Assembly (NCBI GenBank): GCA_034044135.1
Contig: CP139021.1
Span: 1,193,635 to 1,257,634 of the forward strand
Reading direction: 5' to 3'
Length of the DNA stretch: 64,000 bases
From: Flammeovirgaceae bacterium SG7u.111
Lineage (GTDB): Bacteria > Bacteroidota > Bacteroidia > Cytophagales > Flammeovirgaceae
This document shows positions 35,278-44,529 of this stretch, one piece after another. The notes under the pieces are model-generated. The model searched no databases, was not told the origin of the DNA, and was given only the letters and a program-made list of their open reading frames with translations. Within the stretch, counting starts at the first letter, position 1, and each line of letters opens with the position of its first letter. A program made the position numbers and the translations under genes.

Positions 35278-37211
35278 TGCCAGATATTCATACTAAGCTA
35301 GATGCAAAAATTCCTGAGGGACCACTTTCGGAAAAGTGGAGCCTTTACAAAGCAACTTGCCGGTTAGTGAGTTTCAATAACAAAAAGAAGCTTGACATTA
35401 TAGTAGTGGGAACGGGTTTGGCAGGAAGTTCGGCAGCTGCATCCTTTGCGGAGGCAGGATATAACGTAAAAGCTTTTTGCTTCCAAGATTCTGCCCGTAG
35501 GGCGCATTCAGTAGCTGCCCAAGGAGGAGTGAACTCAGCAAAAAACTATCAAAATGATGGCGATAATATTTATCGTATGTTTTACGATACGCTAAAAGGC
35601 GGGGATTTTAGGGCAAGAGAAGCAAATGTATATCGCTTAGCTGAATGCTCTACTAACCTAATTGATCAAGCTGTAGCCCAAGGTGTTCCATTTGCCAGAG
35701 AATATGGAGGCTATTTATCCAATAGATCTTTTGGAGGGGTTCAAGTGAGAAGAACATTTTATGCAAGAGGGCAGACAGGTCAGCAATTGTTGTTAGGTTC
35801 CTATTCAGCACTTATGCGGCAAGTTGATTTGGGGAAAATAAAGCTTTTTACCCGTCATGAAATGTTAGAGCTAGTGATGGTGGATGGTAAAGCCAGGGGT
35901 GTTATCGTAAGAAACTTGGATACGGGGCAAATAGAGCGACATGGGGCGCATGCTGTAGTTTTGGCAACTGGTGGGTTTGGCAAAATATTTTATTTGTCGA
36001 CCTTGGCAATGGGCTGCAATGGCTCGGCTATTTGGAGAGCTCATAAAAAAGGAGCTTATATGGCTTCGCCTAGTTGGACGCAGATCCACCCTACTTCTTT
36101 ACCCCAGTCTGGGGAGCACCAGTCAAAGTTAACCCTTATGTCAGAGTCGCTTAGGAACGATGGAAGAATATGGGTTCCCAAGAAAAAAAGTGACGAAAGG
36201 AGACCAAACGATATTCCTGAAAGTGAACGGGATTACTATTTGGAAAGGCGATATCCGGCTTTTGGAAACCTAGCCCCCAGAGATATTTCTTCCCGAGCTG
36301 CAAAAGAGCGTATTGATGCTGGACATGGAGTAGGGGCAATGAAAAATGCGGTTTATTTGGATTTTAAGCATGCCATTGAAGAATATGGAGAAGAAACCAT
36401 AAAAGCTAGGTATGGTAATCTGTTTAGGATGTATGAGAAAATTACAGGGGTTAATGCCTATAAAGAGCCAATGAAAATCAGCCCTGCTGCCCACTTTTCT
36501 ATGGGCGGGCTTTGGGTCGATTATGAATTGGGTACAACAATTCCTGGGCTTTATGCCTTGGGCGAATGCAATTTTGGAGACCATGGGGCAAATAGGCTAG
36601 GTGCAAATTCCCTATTGCAAGCTTGTGTAGATGGTTATTTTATCATTCCTTACACCATTGGTAATTATTTGGCAGATGAAATTGAGGCTGGAGAAGTTAA
36701 TGTAAATTCTCCTGAGTTTGAAAAGGCGGAGAAAAGGGTGGTGGATATGTTGGATAAATTGATAGCAATAAAGGGTTCAAAACCAACAGATTATTTCCAT
36801 AAAAAGCTAGGGCGGATTATTTGGGATTATTGCGGGGTTACCCGTACCGAAGAGGGGCTCACAAAAGCTATCGAAATGATAAAAGAACTCAGAAAGGAAT
36901 TTTGGGTCGACTTGAAAGTGTTGGGCACTGCCGGAGAGGTCAACTCTGAGTTGGAAAAGGCAGGTAGAGTGGCAGATTATTTAGAGCTTGGGGAGCTTAT
37001 GTGCAAGGATGCCCTCACCAGAAATGAATCATGCGGAGCGCATTTTAGGGAAGAATTCCAAACGGAAGATGGTGAAGCACTGAGAGATGATGAGCATTAT
37101 CGGTTTATTTCATGTTGGGAACACAAAGGTGAGGGAGTAGAAGCTGTTCTGCATAAAGAGGCATTGGAGTTTAAAGAGGCAAAAGTGATAGCAAGAAATT
37201 ATAAAAAATAG
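35277..37211 (+). CDS. sdhA: Succinate dehydrogenase/fumarate reductase flavoprotein subunit
   Basis: A 644-residue catalytic subunit that oxidises succinate to fumarate with covalently bound FAD. The dinucleotide-binding motif [19 protein letters not shown] lies near residue 42. The FAD-linking histidine is in [11 protein letters not shown] (about 80). The active-site region [10 protein letters not shown] and the family motif [13 protein letters not shown] are intact. The C-terminal helical domain contains [10 protein letters not shown] and [13 protein letters not shown]. It faces the cytoplasm, bound to the membrane through SdhB and SdhC. Length and motifs match type B enzymes of Bacteroidota. 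The start overlaps the sdhC stop (TAATG). Confidence 0.95.
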   Translation: MPDIHTKLDAKIPEGPLSEKWSLYKATCRLVSFNNKKKLDIIVVGTGLAGSSAAASFAEAGYNVKAFCFQDSARRAHSVAAQGGVNSAKNYQNDGDNIYRMFYDTLKGGDFRAREANVYRLAECSTNLIDQAVAQGVPFAREYGGYLSNRSFGGVQVRRTFYARGQTGQQLLLGSYSALMRQVDLGKIKLFTRHEMLELVMVDGKARGVIVRNLDTGQIERHGAHAVVLATGGFGKIFYLSTLAMGCNGSAIWRAHKKGAYMASPSWTQIHPTSLPQSGEHQSKLTLMSESLRNDGRIWVPKKKSDERRPNDIPESERDYYLERRYPAFGNLAPRDISSRAAKERIDAGHGVGAMKNAVYLDFKHAIEEYGEETIKARYGNLFRMYEKITGVNAYKEPMKISPAAHFSMGGLWVDYELGTTIPGLYALGECNFGDHGANRLGANSLLQACVDGYFIIPYTIGNYLADEIEAGEVNVNSPEFEKAEKRVVDMLDKLIAIKGSKPTDYFHKKLGRIIWDYCGVTRTEEGLTKAIEMIKELRKEFWVDLKVLGTAGEVNSELEKAGRVADYLELGELMCKDALTRNESCGAHFREEFQTEDGEALRDDEHYRFISCWEHKGEGVEAVLHKEALEFKEAKVIARNYKK

Positions 37212-37257
37212 GTTTTTCATTTTAAGCACTAGTGCTAATTTAATAAACTAACATAGG

Positions 37258-37303
37258 ATTGATAATCAATGCTTTATTGAACAATAGGTTATACTTATTT
37301 TTG
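37258..37303 (+). promoter_or_regulatory. Candidate promoter and palindrome in front of sdhB
   Basis: The 116-base gap between sdhA and sdhB is unusual for this operon. It holds the palindrome ATTGATAATCAAT (37258-37270) and a TTG (37277-37279) 16 bases ahead of TATTTTTG (37296-37303), which fits the Bacteroidota -7 consensus TAnnTTTG; the usual spacing is a little longer. A separate sdhB start is possible but unproven. Confidence 0.25.
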
Positions 37304-37327
37304 ATCATACACCTAATATTAAAATAA

Positions 37328-38071
37328 ATGAAACTCAAACTGAAAGTATGGCGGCAGCTTAATGCAGAAGCAAAAGGGCAGATAGTTGATTATGAGCTTG
37401 AGGGTGTAGAAGCTGATATGTCTTTTTTGGAAATGCTAGATTACTTGAATGAAAAGCTGATTTTAACGAATGAAATCCCTATAGAATTTGATCACGATTG
37501 TAGAGAGGGGATTTGTGGAACCTGTGGTTTGTTTATTAACGGAAGGGCGCATGGTCCTTTGGAGGGGACTACTACTTGCCAGCTGCACATGAGGAGTTTT
37601 AATGACGGTGATACTATTTTTATAGAACCCTTTAAAGGTGGAGCGTTTAATGTAACGCGCGATCTTCGAGTAGATCGATCAGCATTTGATCGAATTATTA
37701 CTGCTGGCGGTTATATATCCACACCGGTAGGCGATGCACCCGAAGCCAATGCTATTCCCATTACCTACGATATGGCTGAATCCGCCTTCGACTCGGCAGC
37801 TTGTATAGGGTGTGGGGCTTGTGTAGCTACGTGTAAAAATGGTAGTGCGGCATTATTTACAGCAGCTAAAGTGGCGCATTTGGCCAAATTGCCACAAGGA
37901 AAAGTTGAAAGTAAGCAAAGGGCTGTCAAAATGGTAAGCCAAATGGATGCGGAAGACTTTGGGCATTGCACTAATACAGGAGCTTGTGAAATAGAGTGTC
38001 CCCAAGAAATTTCAATTGCAAATATTGCTCGAATGAATTGGGAGTTTAACAAGGCAAAACTGCTAGGCTGA
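37328..38071 (+). CDS. sdhB: Succinate dehydrogenase iron-sulfur subunit
   Basis: A 247-residue electron-transfer subunit. The [2Fe-2S] site is in [12 protein letters not shown] with the later cysteine in TTCQLHM. The [4Fe-4S] and [3Fe-4S] sites are in [13 protein letters not shown] and [15 protein letters not shown]. It carries electrons from the SdhA flavin to the heme-containing SdhC. It follows sdhA by 116 bases on the same strand and completes the sdhCAB set; there is no sdhD, as expected for type B enzymes. The start ATG is followed by [11 protein letters not shown], the expected first strand. Confidence 0.95.
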   Translation: MKLKLKVWRQLNAEAKGQIVDYELEGVEADMSFLEMLDYLNEKLILTNEIPIEFDHDCREGICGTCGLFINGRAHGPLEGTTTCQLHMRSFNDGDTIFIEPFKGGAFNVTRDLRVDRSAFDRIITAGGYISTPVGDAPEANAIPITYDMAESAFDSAACIGCGACVATCKNGSAALFTAAKVAHLAKLPQGKVESKQRAVKMVSQMDAEDFGHCTNTGACEIECPQEISIANIARMNWEFNKAKLLG

Positions 38072-38566
38072 TTTTATACTTTTCTAATAGTAAACTACAT
38101 ATTTGGAGTTGTAAGCTAAGGAAAAAGGAAAAAATCTAAGTTGCAGTGAGGCTTTATAACAATTTAAATATTAAAAATTGGAAATATTCGTATACTCTAT
38201 CAATTACAAGCATATAAAATAAAATACATTTGCAATTGATTGATTATCAAATTTTTATGTTATTAAGTATGTTTGGTCTATTGTTTTTTTTTGAAATTAT
38301 GTTCAAAAAAAAACTTTTTATTAACTTTGGCATTACCAATATTAATAAAACCAATAAACATCCCACCCTTATACCATGCAAATTTCACTGATGATCTGTG
38401 AAAACATCCTTATTTCTATCGTTTTAGGACTATTTTAAGGATTTGTTACACTTATCTTGTAGAAATTATTGACTTTTTAATGATTATTCGTGATATTTAC
38501 GGATATTATTACGACAATAGGTGAAAATTGTAATATTTTAAAATTTCAACATTTAATAATTCGAAA
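38072..38566. other. Long leader region upstream of glutamine synthetase
   Basis: These 495 AT-rich bases contain no gene and no clear terminator after sdhB. A TAACTTTG at 38322-38329 matches the -7 consensus TAnnTTTG, but no TTG lies at the right distance. If it is used, the leader is over 230 bases long. Confidence 0.4.
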
Positions 38567-39580
38567 ATGGCAAAAAGTAAGTTAGAGTACATCTGGTTAG
38601 ATGGATACAAGCCTACACAGAGCTTGAGGTGTAAAACAAAGATCGTTTCTGATTTTGATGGTAAGTTGGAATCTTGCGACATGTGGTCTTTCGACGGAAG
38701 TTCAACTGAGCAAGCGGAAGGTGGTTCTTCTGACTGTCTTTTGAAACCTGTAGCCATTTACCCAGACCCTGCAAGAAAGAACGGATACTTGGTAATGACT
38801 GAAGTTTTGAACGCCGATGGTACTCCACATCCAACAAATGGTCGTGCTACTATTGACGATGACGATAATGATTTCTGGTTTGGGTTTGAGCAAGAGTACT
38901 TCTTGTGGGATCCATCTACCAACCTTCCTCTAGGTTTCCCTGAAGGCGGATACCCTGCTCCTCAAGGTCCTTACTACTGCTCAGTAGGTGCTAAAAATGC
39001 ATACGGAAGAGAGATCATTGAAGAACACTTAGATCTTTGCCTTGAGGCTGGATTGAACGTAGAAGGTATCAATGCAGAGGTTGCTGCCGGACAGTGGGAA
39101 TTCCAGTGCTTTGCAAAAGGTGCTGCTGCTGCTGGTGACGAGATCTGGGTTGCAAGGTATTTATTAGAAAGAACCGCTGAAAAGTACGGTGTTGCTATCG
39201 AATACCATCCTAAGCCTCTTGGCGATACGGACTGGAACGGTTCTGGTATGCACGCTAACTTCTCTAACGAAATATTGAGAACATGTGGTTCTAAAGAAGT
39301 GTACGAGAAAATATGTGAAGCATTCGCTCCTGTAGTAAAAGAGCACATCGACGTTTATGGTGCGCACAACGACGAGCGTTTGACTGGTAAGCACGAAACT
39401 CAATCAATCGACCAATTTAGCTTCGGTATATCTGACCGTGGTGCTTCTATCCGTATTCCTATCGCAACGGTAGAGAAAGGATGGAAAGGATGGTTAGAAG
39501 ATAGAAGACCTGCTTCTAATGGAGATCCTTACAAAATTGCTGCAAGGATTATCAAAACAGTGAAGTCGGCTAAGATTTAA
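38567..39580 (+). CDS. glnII: Glutamine synthetase, GSII (eukaryotic-type) family
   Basis: A 337-residue enzyme that makes glutamine from glutamate, ammonia and ATP. It is much shorter than bacterial GSI and matches the GSII family: beta-grasp segment LEYIWLDGYKPTQSLRCKTK, the active-site loop WSFDGSSTEQAEG, FGFEQEYFLWD with metal-binding glutamates, GINAEVAAGQWEFQ, NGSGMHANFS, and HNDERLTGKHETQ followed by FSFGISDRGASIRIP. GSII enzymes lack the adenylylation site of GSI. Codon choice looks strongly selected (many GGT, CGT and AAC), suggesting high expression. It is monocistronic with its own terminator. Confidence 0.93.
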   Translation: MAKSKLEYIWLDGYKPTQSLRCKTKIVSDFDGKLESCDMWSFDGSSTEQAEGGSSDCLLKPVAIYPDPARKNGYLVMTEVLNADGTPHPTNGRATIDDDDNDFWFGFEQEYFLWDPSTNLPLGFPEGGYPAPQGPYYCSVGAKNAYGREIIEEHLDLCLEAGLNVEGINAEVAAGQWEFQCFAKGAAAAGDEIWVARYLLERTAEKYGVAIEYHPKPLGDTDWNGSGMHANFSNEILRTCGSKEVYEKICEAFAPVVKEHIDVYGAHNDERLTGKHETQSIDQFSFGISDRGASIRIPIATVEKGWKGWLEDRRPASNGDPYKIAARIIKTVKSAKI

Positions 39581-39604
39581 GGATCGACTTAACCTTATAA
39601 TGTG

Positions 39605-39637
39605 TGGAAAGGCAGCCCAAAAGGCTGCCTTTTTTAT
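39605..39637 (+). terminator. Intrinsic terminator of glutamine synthetase gene
   Basis: AAGGCAGCC and GGCTGCCTT pair around a short A-rich loop and are followed by a run of T, 25 bases after the stop. Confidence 0.9.
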
Positions 39638-39681
39638 TTGGAAAGCATCAAAGAAAGAACATTTGCAAATAGCAATACTAT

Positions 39682-39716
39682 CAAGTGCCCAGTTCTAATC
39701 AAGAGCTGGGCACTTG
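39682..39716. terminator. Hairpin at the end of the purine permease gene
   Basis: CAAGTGCCCAG and CTGGGCACTTG are 11 perfect pairs around 13 bases, ending five bases from the permease stop codon. The T-run is weak on either strand, so it may stabilise the mRNA end as much as terminate. Confidence 0.6.
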
Positions 39717-39720
39717 TTTA

Positions 39721-41124
39721 TTATACAAATAAGAAGCGTACTATAAATAACAGGGTAATGAAATAGACAATAGGGCTAACTTCTTTGTATTTACCTCTCA
39801 CTATTTTTACAAGGCTATAAAAGATAAGCCCAGCGGCAATTCCATTGGCTATACTATAGGTAAAAGGCATAAAGGCTACGATGGAAAAGGCTGGAAGCGC
39901 TTCTTCTATGTCATCGAAGTTGACTTTTTTGAGTGACGACATCATCATTACCCCGACAATAATAAGTGCAGGTGAGGTTGCTGCGGCGGGGAAAATTCCA
40001 GCAAAAGGAGCTAATAAGATGGAAAGGAAGAATAATATGGCAACTACTACAGCAGTCAGTCCTGTTTTTCCGCCAGCTACTATTCCCGATCCACTTTCTA
40101 TATAAGTAGTAACCGAAGACGTGCCTAATAAAGCGCCAAGCGTAGTGGCTACAGCATCGGCAGTCAATGCCCTGTTTATGCGAGGAAGCTTGCCTTCTTT
40201 ATCAAGAAACCCTCCTCGTGCTGCAGTTCCCATCAGCGTGCCTATGGTATCAAAGAAATCGACAAGGGTGAAGGATATAACCAATACGACTAAGGTGATC
40301 AGAAGCCCAAAAAATGACTGATCATCGCTTGTGCTAGTAAATAACCCGGTAATATCCAGCTTCATAAATGTAGGCTCGATGCTGAATTCTTGTTGGAGAA
40401 GGTTTTCGGGGATGTGGGTAACGCCCATAGGAATGCCGAGTAGCATAGTGCCTACAATCCCAAAGAACAAGGCGGTCCTTATGTTGAGCACGATAAGGAC
40501 GCTGGTAAACAGCAAGCCTATAACCGCCAGGAGCACTGCTGGGTCGGTCATGTTGCCCAACTGGAGTACTTGCGGAGCAGCGGAGTTGATCAAAGGGATA
40601 AGTTCGGTAGCTTCAGCTCCTGAGTTGGCAAATAAAATATCGATAATAGGTCCTTGGTTTGTTCGGACAATACCAGCATTATTGAGCCCAATAAAGGCAA
40701 TGAACATGCCTATGCCCGCAGGGATCGACATCCTAATTACGGGAGGGATGGCGTCTACTATACTTTTGCGCAGCCCTGTAACGGTGAGTAGGATGAAAAT
40801 AATTCCCGAGATGAAAACTGCTCCTAAAGCTTGCTGCCAAGTATAACCCATGGTCATTACCACAGAGAAGGTGAAAAAGGCATTGAGCCCCATCCCTGGA
40901 GCTTGGGCGAACGGATAGTTGGCCAGTAAACCCATAATAAGCGTGCCCACTCCTGCGGCTATGCAAGTGGCTAGCATCACGCTATTATAGTCCATTCCTG
41001 TTTTGGAAAGGATTTCGGGGTTGACGAAGATAATATAGGCCATGGTGAAGAAGGTGGTGAGCCCAGCCGTTACCTCGGTCCGTATGTTGGTTTTATTTTC
41101 TTTGAGTTTGAAAAATGAATTCAT
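39721..41124 (-). CDS. NCS2 family purine (adenine/guanine/hypoxanthine) permease
   Basis: A 467-residue inner-membrane permease of the AzgA/PbuG-like branch. The N-terminal TEVTAGLTTFFTMAYIIFVNP is diagnostic for the branch, followed by FAQAPGMGLNAFFTF in the substrate-binding region, and TLVDFFDTIGTLMGTAARGG with the TTLGALLGTSSVTTYIESGSGI motif in the second half. Twelve to fourteen hydrophobic segments are visible. It imports purine bases by proton symport. The exact base cannot be told from sequence. It is monocistronic and convergent with glutamine synthetase. Confidence 0.92.
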   Translation of the reverse strand: MNSFFKLKENKTNIRTEVTAGLTTFFTMAYIIFVNPEILSKTGMDYNSVMLATCIAAGVGTLIMGLLANYPFAQAPGMGLNAFFTFSVVMTMGYTWQQALGAVFISGIIFILLTVTGLRKSIVDAIPPVIRMSIPAGIGMFIAFIGLNNAGIVRTNQGPIIDILFANSGAEATELIPLINSAAPQVLQLGNMTDPAVLLAVIGLLFTSVLIVLNIRTALFFGIVGTMLLGIPMGVTHIPENLLQQEFSIEPTFMKLDITGLFTSTSDDQSFFGLLITLVVLVISFTLVDFFDTIGTLMGTAARGGFLDKEGKLPRINRALTADAVATTLGALLGTSSVTTYIESGSGIVAGGKTGLTAVVVAILFFLSILLAPFAGIFPAAATSPALIIVGVMMMSSLKKVNFDDIEEALPAFSIVAFMPFTYSIANGIAAGLIFYSLVKIVRGKYKEVSPIVYFITLLFIVRFLFV

Positions 41125-41734
41125 TGGGAGGGTAGTATGGTTGTGTTAATGTGATTTCTAAGACAAGTACAATTCTATCTGGACAAAGTTAAAATAATTG
41201 CCTCCGTATAGTAACTTATACTGTTCAAAAAAATCGTTGAAAACTGAAAAAGTGTGTTGCTTTGGTAGGGGAAAAGATGTTTTTCTTACTTATTCAATTG
41301 TAACCTTGCAAGTGGGGGTTTGGCGGGGCAAGGCAAAATAACCAAAGGGTTGGAAAATCCTATGAGAATTGCCTAACAAGTGTGAAGGATTGAAATTGTA
41401 CTTTATAAACATTTGTGAACTAACTGCTTTAAAAACACAATCCTGTGAACAAGTGTAAATGAAGTAGTTAATAACCTTAATCGCTGTTGACTTTTATGGC
41501 TAATAAGTATTCTTTTGTTACAAGGAAAAACTTACATATGTGATAAAATCAGTTTTTACCAAAAGTTTTTATTCCTAGAATATTTCAAATAATGCAATCA
41601 CAAACAAAAAATATACTATTACTATTTTGAGAGAATTATCTTTTACTAAAATTTATAGTCAGTCGTCTTGTACAAATTAACTACCACTAGTAATGTTTTA
41701 GTCCTGTTCAACTAACGTAAAAAGAAATTTTAAA
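41125..41734. other. Large divergent intergenic region
   Basis: 610 AT-rich bases between the permease and the sugar transferase gene. No gene, terminator or convincing repeat was seen. Promoters for both genes must lie here, and the leader of the sugar transferase gene may be long. Confidence 0.5.
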
Positions 41735-43174
41735 ATGGAATCAATCCCTTACTTCATTCAAGGTAGCATGGCTACATCAACTAAAATCAAACCAAGCAGC
41801 AGCGATAGCCCGTATCTCAATTGGTTATTTGCTATTGCGGATTTAGTGATCCTAAATCTCAGCTCTTACATCGCCTTTTACTTAATGTTTGAAGGCGAGG
41901 TGTTCAACATCGACAAACTTTTACTTTTTGTAGTTCTGTATAATGCCCTGTGGATTGGAGCCTCCGTGCTCTCAGGGTTGTATAAGATAGAGCGAGCATT
42001 AAAAGTAGATACGATGGTGTTTCGTTCCATCAAGATCATTTTGCTCCACTTTCTTATCGTAAACTTATTCGTGCAGTTCTACTACGACAATGATTTGGTG
42101 AAATACCTTATGTTGTCTTATTTCCTCATCCTGTTGGTAGTTCCTACCAGTAAAGGTGTAATGCTAAAAGCCCTGCTCTATTACCGGACAAGAGGCTTTA
42201 ATGCTAAGGAAATTGTGATTTTAGGCTCAGGAGATCTTGCGAACGATTTGTATGAAAAAATAGATGGTAATCCTGCACTGGGTATGCGTTTCAAAGGCTT
42301 TTTCGATAATGGTTCCAGTCATAATAGCTCAATGCCTCTTTACAAAGGTCAGGTAGAAGAACTGAAGGATTACTGCCTTAGCAATAAAGTGGATGAAATT
42401 TTCTGTACGCTTCCAATGGCAGAAGTGGATAAGATTAATGATATTATGGATTTTGCTGATAACCATCTTATCAGGTTTAGGCTAATCCCTGAGTTTGGGG
42501 CGCTTAACAAGCGAATGGGTATCAGTTTCTATGAAAATGTGCCTGTATTGACTCCTCGCTACGAGCCTTTGGAAAATACTTGGAACAGGGTACTTAAGAG
42601 AGGTTTTGATATAGTATTCTCACTTGCGGTGATTTCTTTCATCTTCCCGTTCTTGTTGCCAGTTGTTGCGATTTTGATTAAGCTTAGTGGCAGAGGACCT
42701 GTTTTCTTCCGTCAGCTTAGGACAGGAAAGGACAATAAGAGTTTCTATTGCTACAAGTTCAGGACCATGACGGTGAACAAAGATTCTGACAAGATGCAGG
42801 CGAAAAAAGGAGATGCACGTATCACCAAGATTGGTGCTATTCTTAGGAAAACAAGTTTGGACGAATTCCCTCAGTTTTTCAACGTGTTGGAAGGTCATAT
42901 GTCTATTGTAGGGCCTCGCCCACATATGTTGCTCCACACAGAAGAGTATTCTAAAATGATCAACAAGTTTATGGTGAGGCACTTGATCAAGCCAGGCATT
43001 ACCGGTTGGGCACAAGTAAGCGGCTACAGAGGTAACACCGAGGAGTCTGAGATGATGGTAAAAAGAATCGAACATGACAACTGGTATGTAGAGAACTGGA
43101 GTCTGTGGTTGGATATCAAGATTATTTTCTTAACTGTCATCAATGCAGTGAAAGGCGAAGAAAATGCTTTTTAG
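41735..43174 (+). CDS. Undecaprenyl-phosphate sugar phosphotransferase (WcaJ-like) for exopolysaccharide
   Basis: A 479-residue polyprenyl glycosylphosphotransferase. The N-terminal half has four to five hydrophobic helices (WLFAIADLVILNLSSYIAFY onward), then a cytoplasmic Rossmann-like region with IVILGSGDLANDLYEKI. The catalytic bacterial sugar-transferase domain covers about 285-479: KRGFDIVFSLAVISFIFPFL, GPVFFRQLRTGKDNKSF, YKFRTM, RKTSLDEFPQFFNVL, MSIVGPRPH and KPGITGWAQVSGYRG. It transfers a sugar phosphate, often glucose-1-phosphate, to undecaprenyl phosphate to begin repeat-unit assembly. No glycosyltransferase cluster follows, so it is an isolated initiating enzyme. An upstream start was chosen; a second Met lies 11 codons in. 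Confidence 0.92.
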   Translation: MESIPYFIQGSMATSTKIKPSSSDSPYLNWLFAIADLVILNLSSYIAFYLMFEGEVFNIDKLLLFVVLYNALWIGASVLSGLYKIERALKVDTMVFRSIKIILLHFLIVNLFVQFYYDNDLVKYLMLSYFLILLVVPTSKGVMLKALLYYRTRGFNAKEIVILGSGDLANDLYEKIDGNPALGMRFKGFFDNGSSHNSSMPLYKGQVEELKDYCLSNKVDEIFCTLPMAEVDKINDIMDFADNHLIRFRLIPEFGALNKRMGISFYENVPVLTPRYEPLENTWNRVLKRGFDIVFSLAVISFIFPFLLPVVAILIKLSGRGPVFFRQLRTGKDNKSFYCYKFRTMTVNKDSDKMQAKKGDARITKIGAILRKTSLDEFPQFFNVLEGHMSIVGPRPHMLLHTEEYSKMINKFMVRHLIKPGITGWAQVSGYRGNTEESEMMVKRIEHDNWYVENWSLWLDIKIIFLTVINAVKGEENAF

Positions 43175-43205
43175 ATGATGAAACTAAGTTTGCAGGACTA
43201 GGACT

Positions 43206-43248
43206 AAAAAGCCAAGGCTGTTCCCCAAAGGAACAGCCTTTTTTTTTG
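43206..43248 (+). terminator. Intrinsic terminator of the sugar transferase gene
   Basis: AAGGCTGTTCC and GGAACAGCCTT pair perfectly around five bases and are followed by nine T. Confidence 0.92.
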
Positions 43249-43341
43249 TTAAACTATGAGTTTTCTATCATTAAAGCAGCCCTTTTTTGCATCAGATCTA
43301 CTTATAAAATAATTTGCATACAAAACAGCATTTTTAAATAT

Positions 43342-43836
43342 ATGAACATTGATATTAGACTAGCTACGGAAAAAGATGTGCCCACAATTCTGAATATCAT
43401 CAACCATGAAATAAAAAATACGACCGTGGTGTATGATTATAATGAGAAAAGCTTGGAGGCACAACTGGATTGGTTTCATAAAAAACAGCAAGAAGGGCTG
43501 CCTGTACTCGTTGCCGAAAGAGATGGCGATGTATTGGCATATGGCACGTACGGGGTTTTCAGGACATGGGATGCCTATAGGTTTAGTGTTGAGCATTCAA
43601 TTTATGTGGACGATAAAGCGAGAGGTCTTGGCATTGGTCAGATGATGATGCAAAAGCTGATCGATTTAGCTCGTGAAAATGGCTATCACACCATGGTAGC
43701 AGGAATTGATTCTTCTAATGAAGGGAGTTTGGAGTTCCATAAAAAATTTGGGTTTGAAGAGGTGGGTAGGATAAAGGAAGTAGGCTATAAATTTGACCAA
43801 TGGTTAGATCTTGTATTTATGCAGTTGCTTTTATAA
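43342..43836 (+). CDS. GNAT N-acetyltransferase, phosphinothricin-acetyltransferase-like
   Basis: A 164-residue GNAT enzyme starting MNIDIRLATEKDVPTIL, the usual first strand and helix. The reading frame is open further upstream into the preceding terminator, but a start there would be inside the terminator hairpin and is rejected. The acetyl-CoA motif is DDKARGLGIGQMMMQKL and the C-terminal motif is FHKKFGFEEVGRIKEVGYKF. These match the Pat/Bar and MddA group, which acetylates small amino compounds such as methionine sulfone-like analogues. The natural substrate is not evident. Single gene with no partner. Confidence 0.88.
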   Translation: MNIDIRLATEKDVPTILNIINHEIKNTTVVYDYNEKSLEAQLDWFHKKQQEGLPVLVAERDGDVLAYGTYGVFRTWDAYRFSVEHSIYVDDKARGLGIGQMMMQKLIDLARENGYHTMVAGIDSSNEGSLEFHKKFGFEEVGRIKEVGYKFDQWLDLVFMQLLL

Positions 43837-44529
43837 ATACTACATAAGCTAATGGGTTGATATCCTGATTTTTATATTTTCACGCATTGTGAACTATTTT
43901 TGCCTTTACTTTCATTAACAGTTTTTTAATGTTCATTAACACCTGATTTAAGTTTCATGTATGAATTGACGGTATCTTAGTCACAACTCATAGATTAAAA
44001 CATCAACGCCAATTAGTATCTCTTTCCATTTTGGGTATCTGTCATAAGAATTAGGCAAAATTTTATCTGAACTCATTAAAATATTGTTCCATTTCAAAAT
44101 CAGGGGTGTCGTGAAAAAAGCAGAGTACAAATCTAAGTTTGATAAGGCAGATTTCTTTTTCTGGCTATCACTCTTTACCGTAGGGATCATTTCCATCATC
44201 TTTTTTTCTGTGTTTTAGAGAAACATAGAACGTTTCAATTGATTTCATATCCAATCTTAATTATACCATACTTGAATCCATATTGAGCTAGCCATGCTAT
44301 TTCTCTACGGTTCAAAAAACATTGACCATGTCTCCTTTTTAGTAGGCATGGTTTTTTTGCTTTTAGAGGGTTGGCACCCTTCTCTGGCTGAGGAAATAGC
44401 CTTTCTTACTTAAACCTTACCAAAGCCCAATCAATGACTTTCAAATTGTATGTATGCTTTTGGTAATTTCCAACTGATAATTATTAGGTTGTATCTTTAT
44501 ATTCTAAATAAAGAAGAATAGGTGCAGAA
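43837..44529. other. Intergenic region with a possible small membrane protein
   Basis: 693 bases with one weak candidate gene (44111-44218 plus). A hairpin (AACATTGACCATGTC, then AGTAGGCATGGTTTTTT) near 44329-44356 resembles a weak terminator for such a transcript. The TonB receptor promoter must be near 44490. Confidence 0.4.
44111..44218 (+). CDS. Possible 35-residue membrane miniprotein
   Basis: A GTG codon follows AGGGG at a four-base spacing and opens KKAEYKSKFDKADFFFWLSL, then FTVGIISIIFFSVF and a TAG. A basic N-terminus and a single C-terminal hydrophobic helix give a plausible small inner-membrane protein. Shine-Dalgarno-like sites are rare in this phylum and there is no homologue I recognise. 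A 72-codon frame on the other strand covers the same bases. Low confidence. Confidence 0.3.
   Translation: MKKAEYKSKFDKADFFFWLSLFTVGIISIIFFSVF

Noticed and set aside
43105-43341. Upstream extension of the GNAT gene into the sugar transferase gene
   Set aside because: It would translate through a strong terminator hairpin; the GNAT fold begins at the ATG at 43342.
43981-44199. 72-codon minus-strand frame
   Set aside because: No signal, domain or start context; the opposite strand has a more protein-like short frame.
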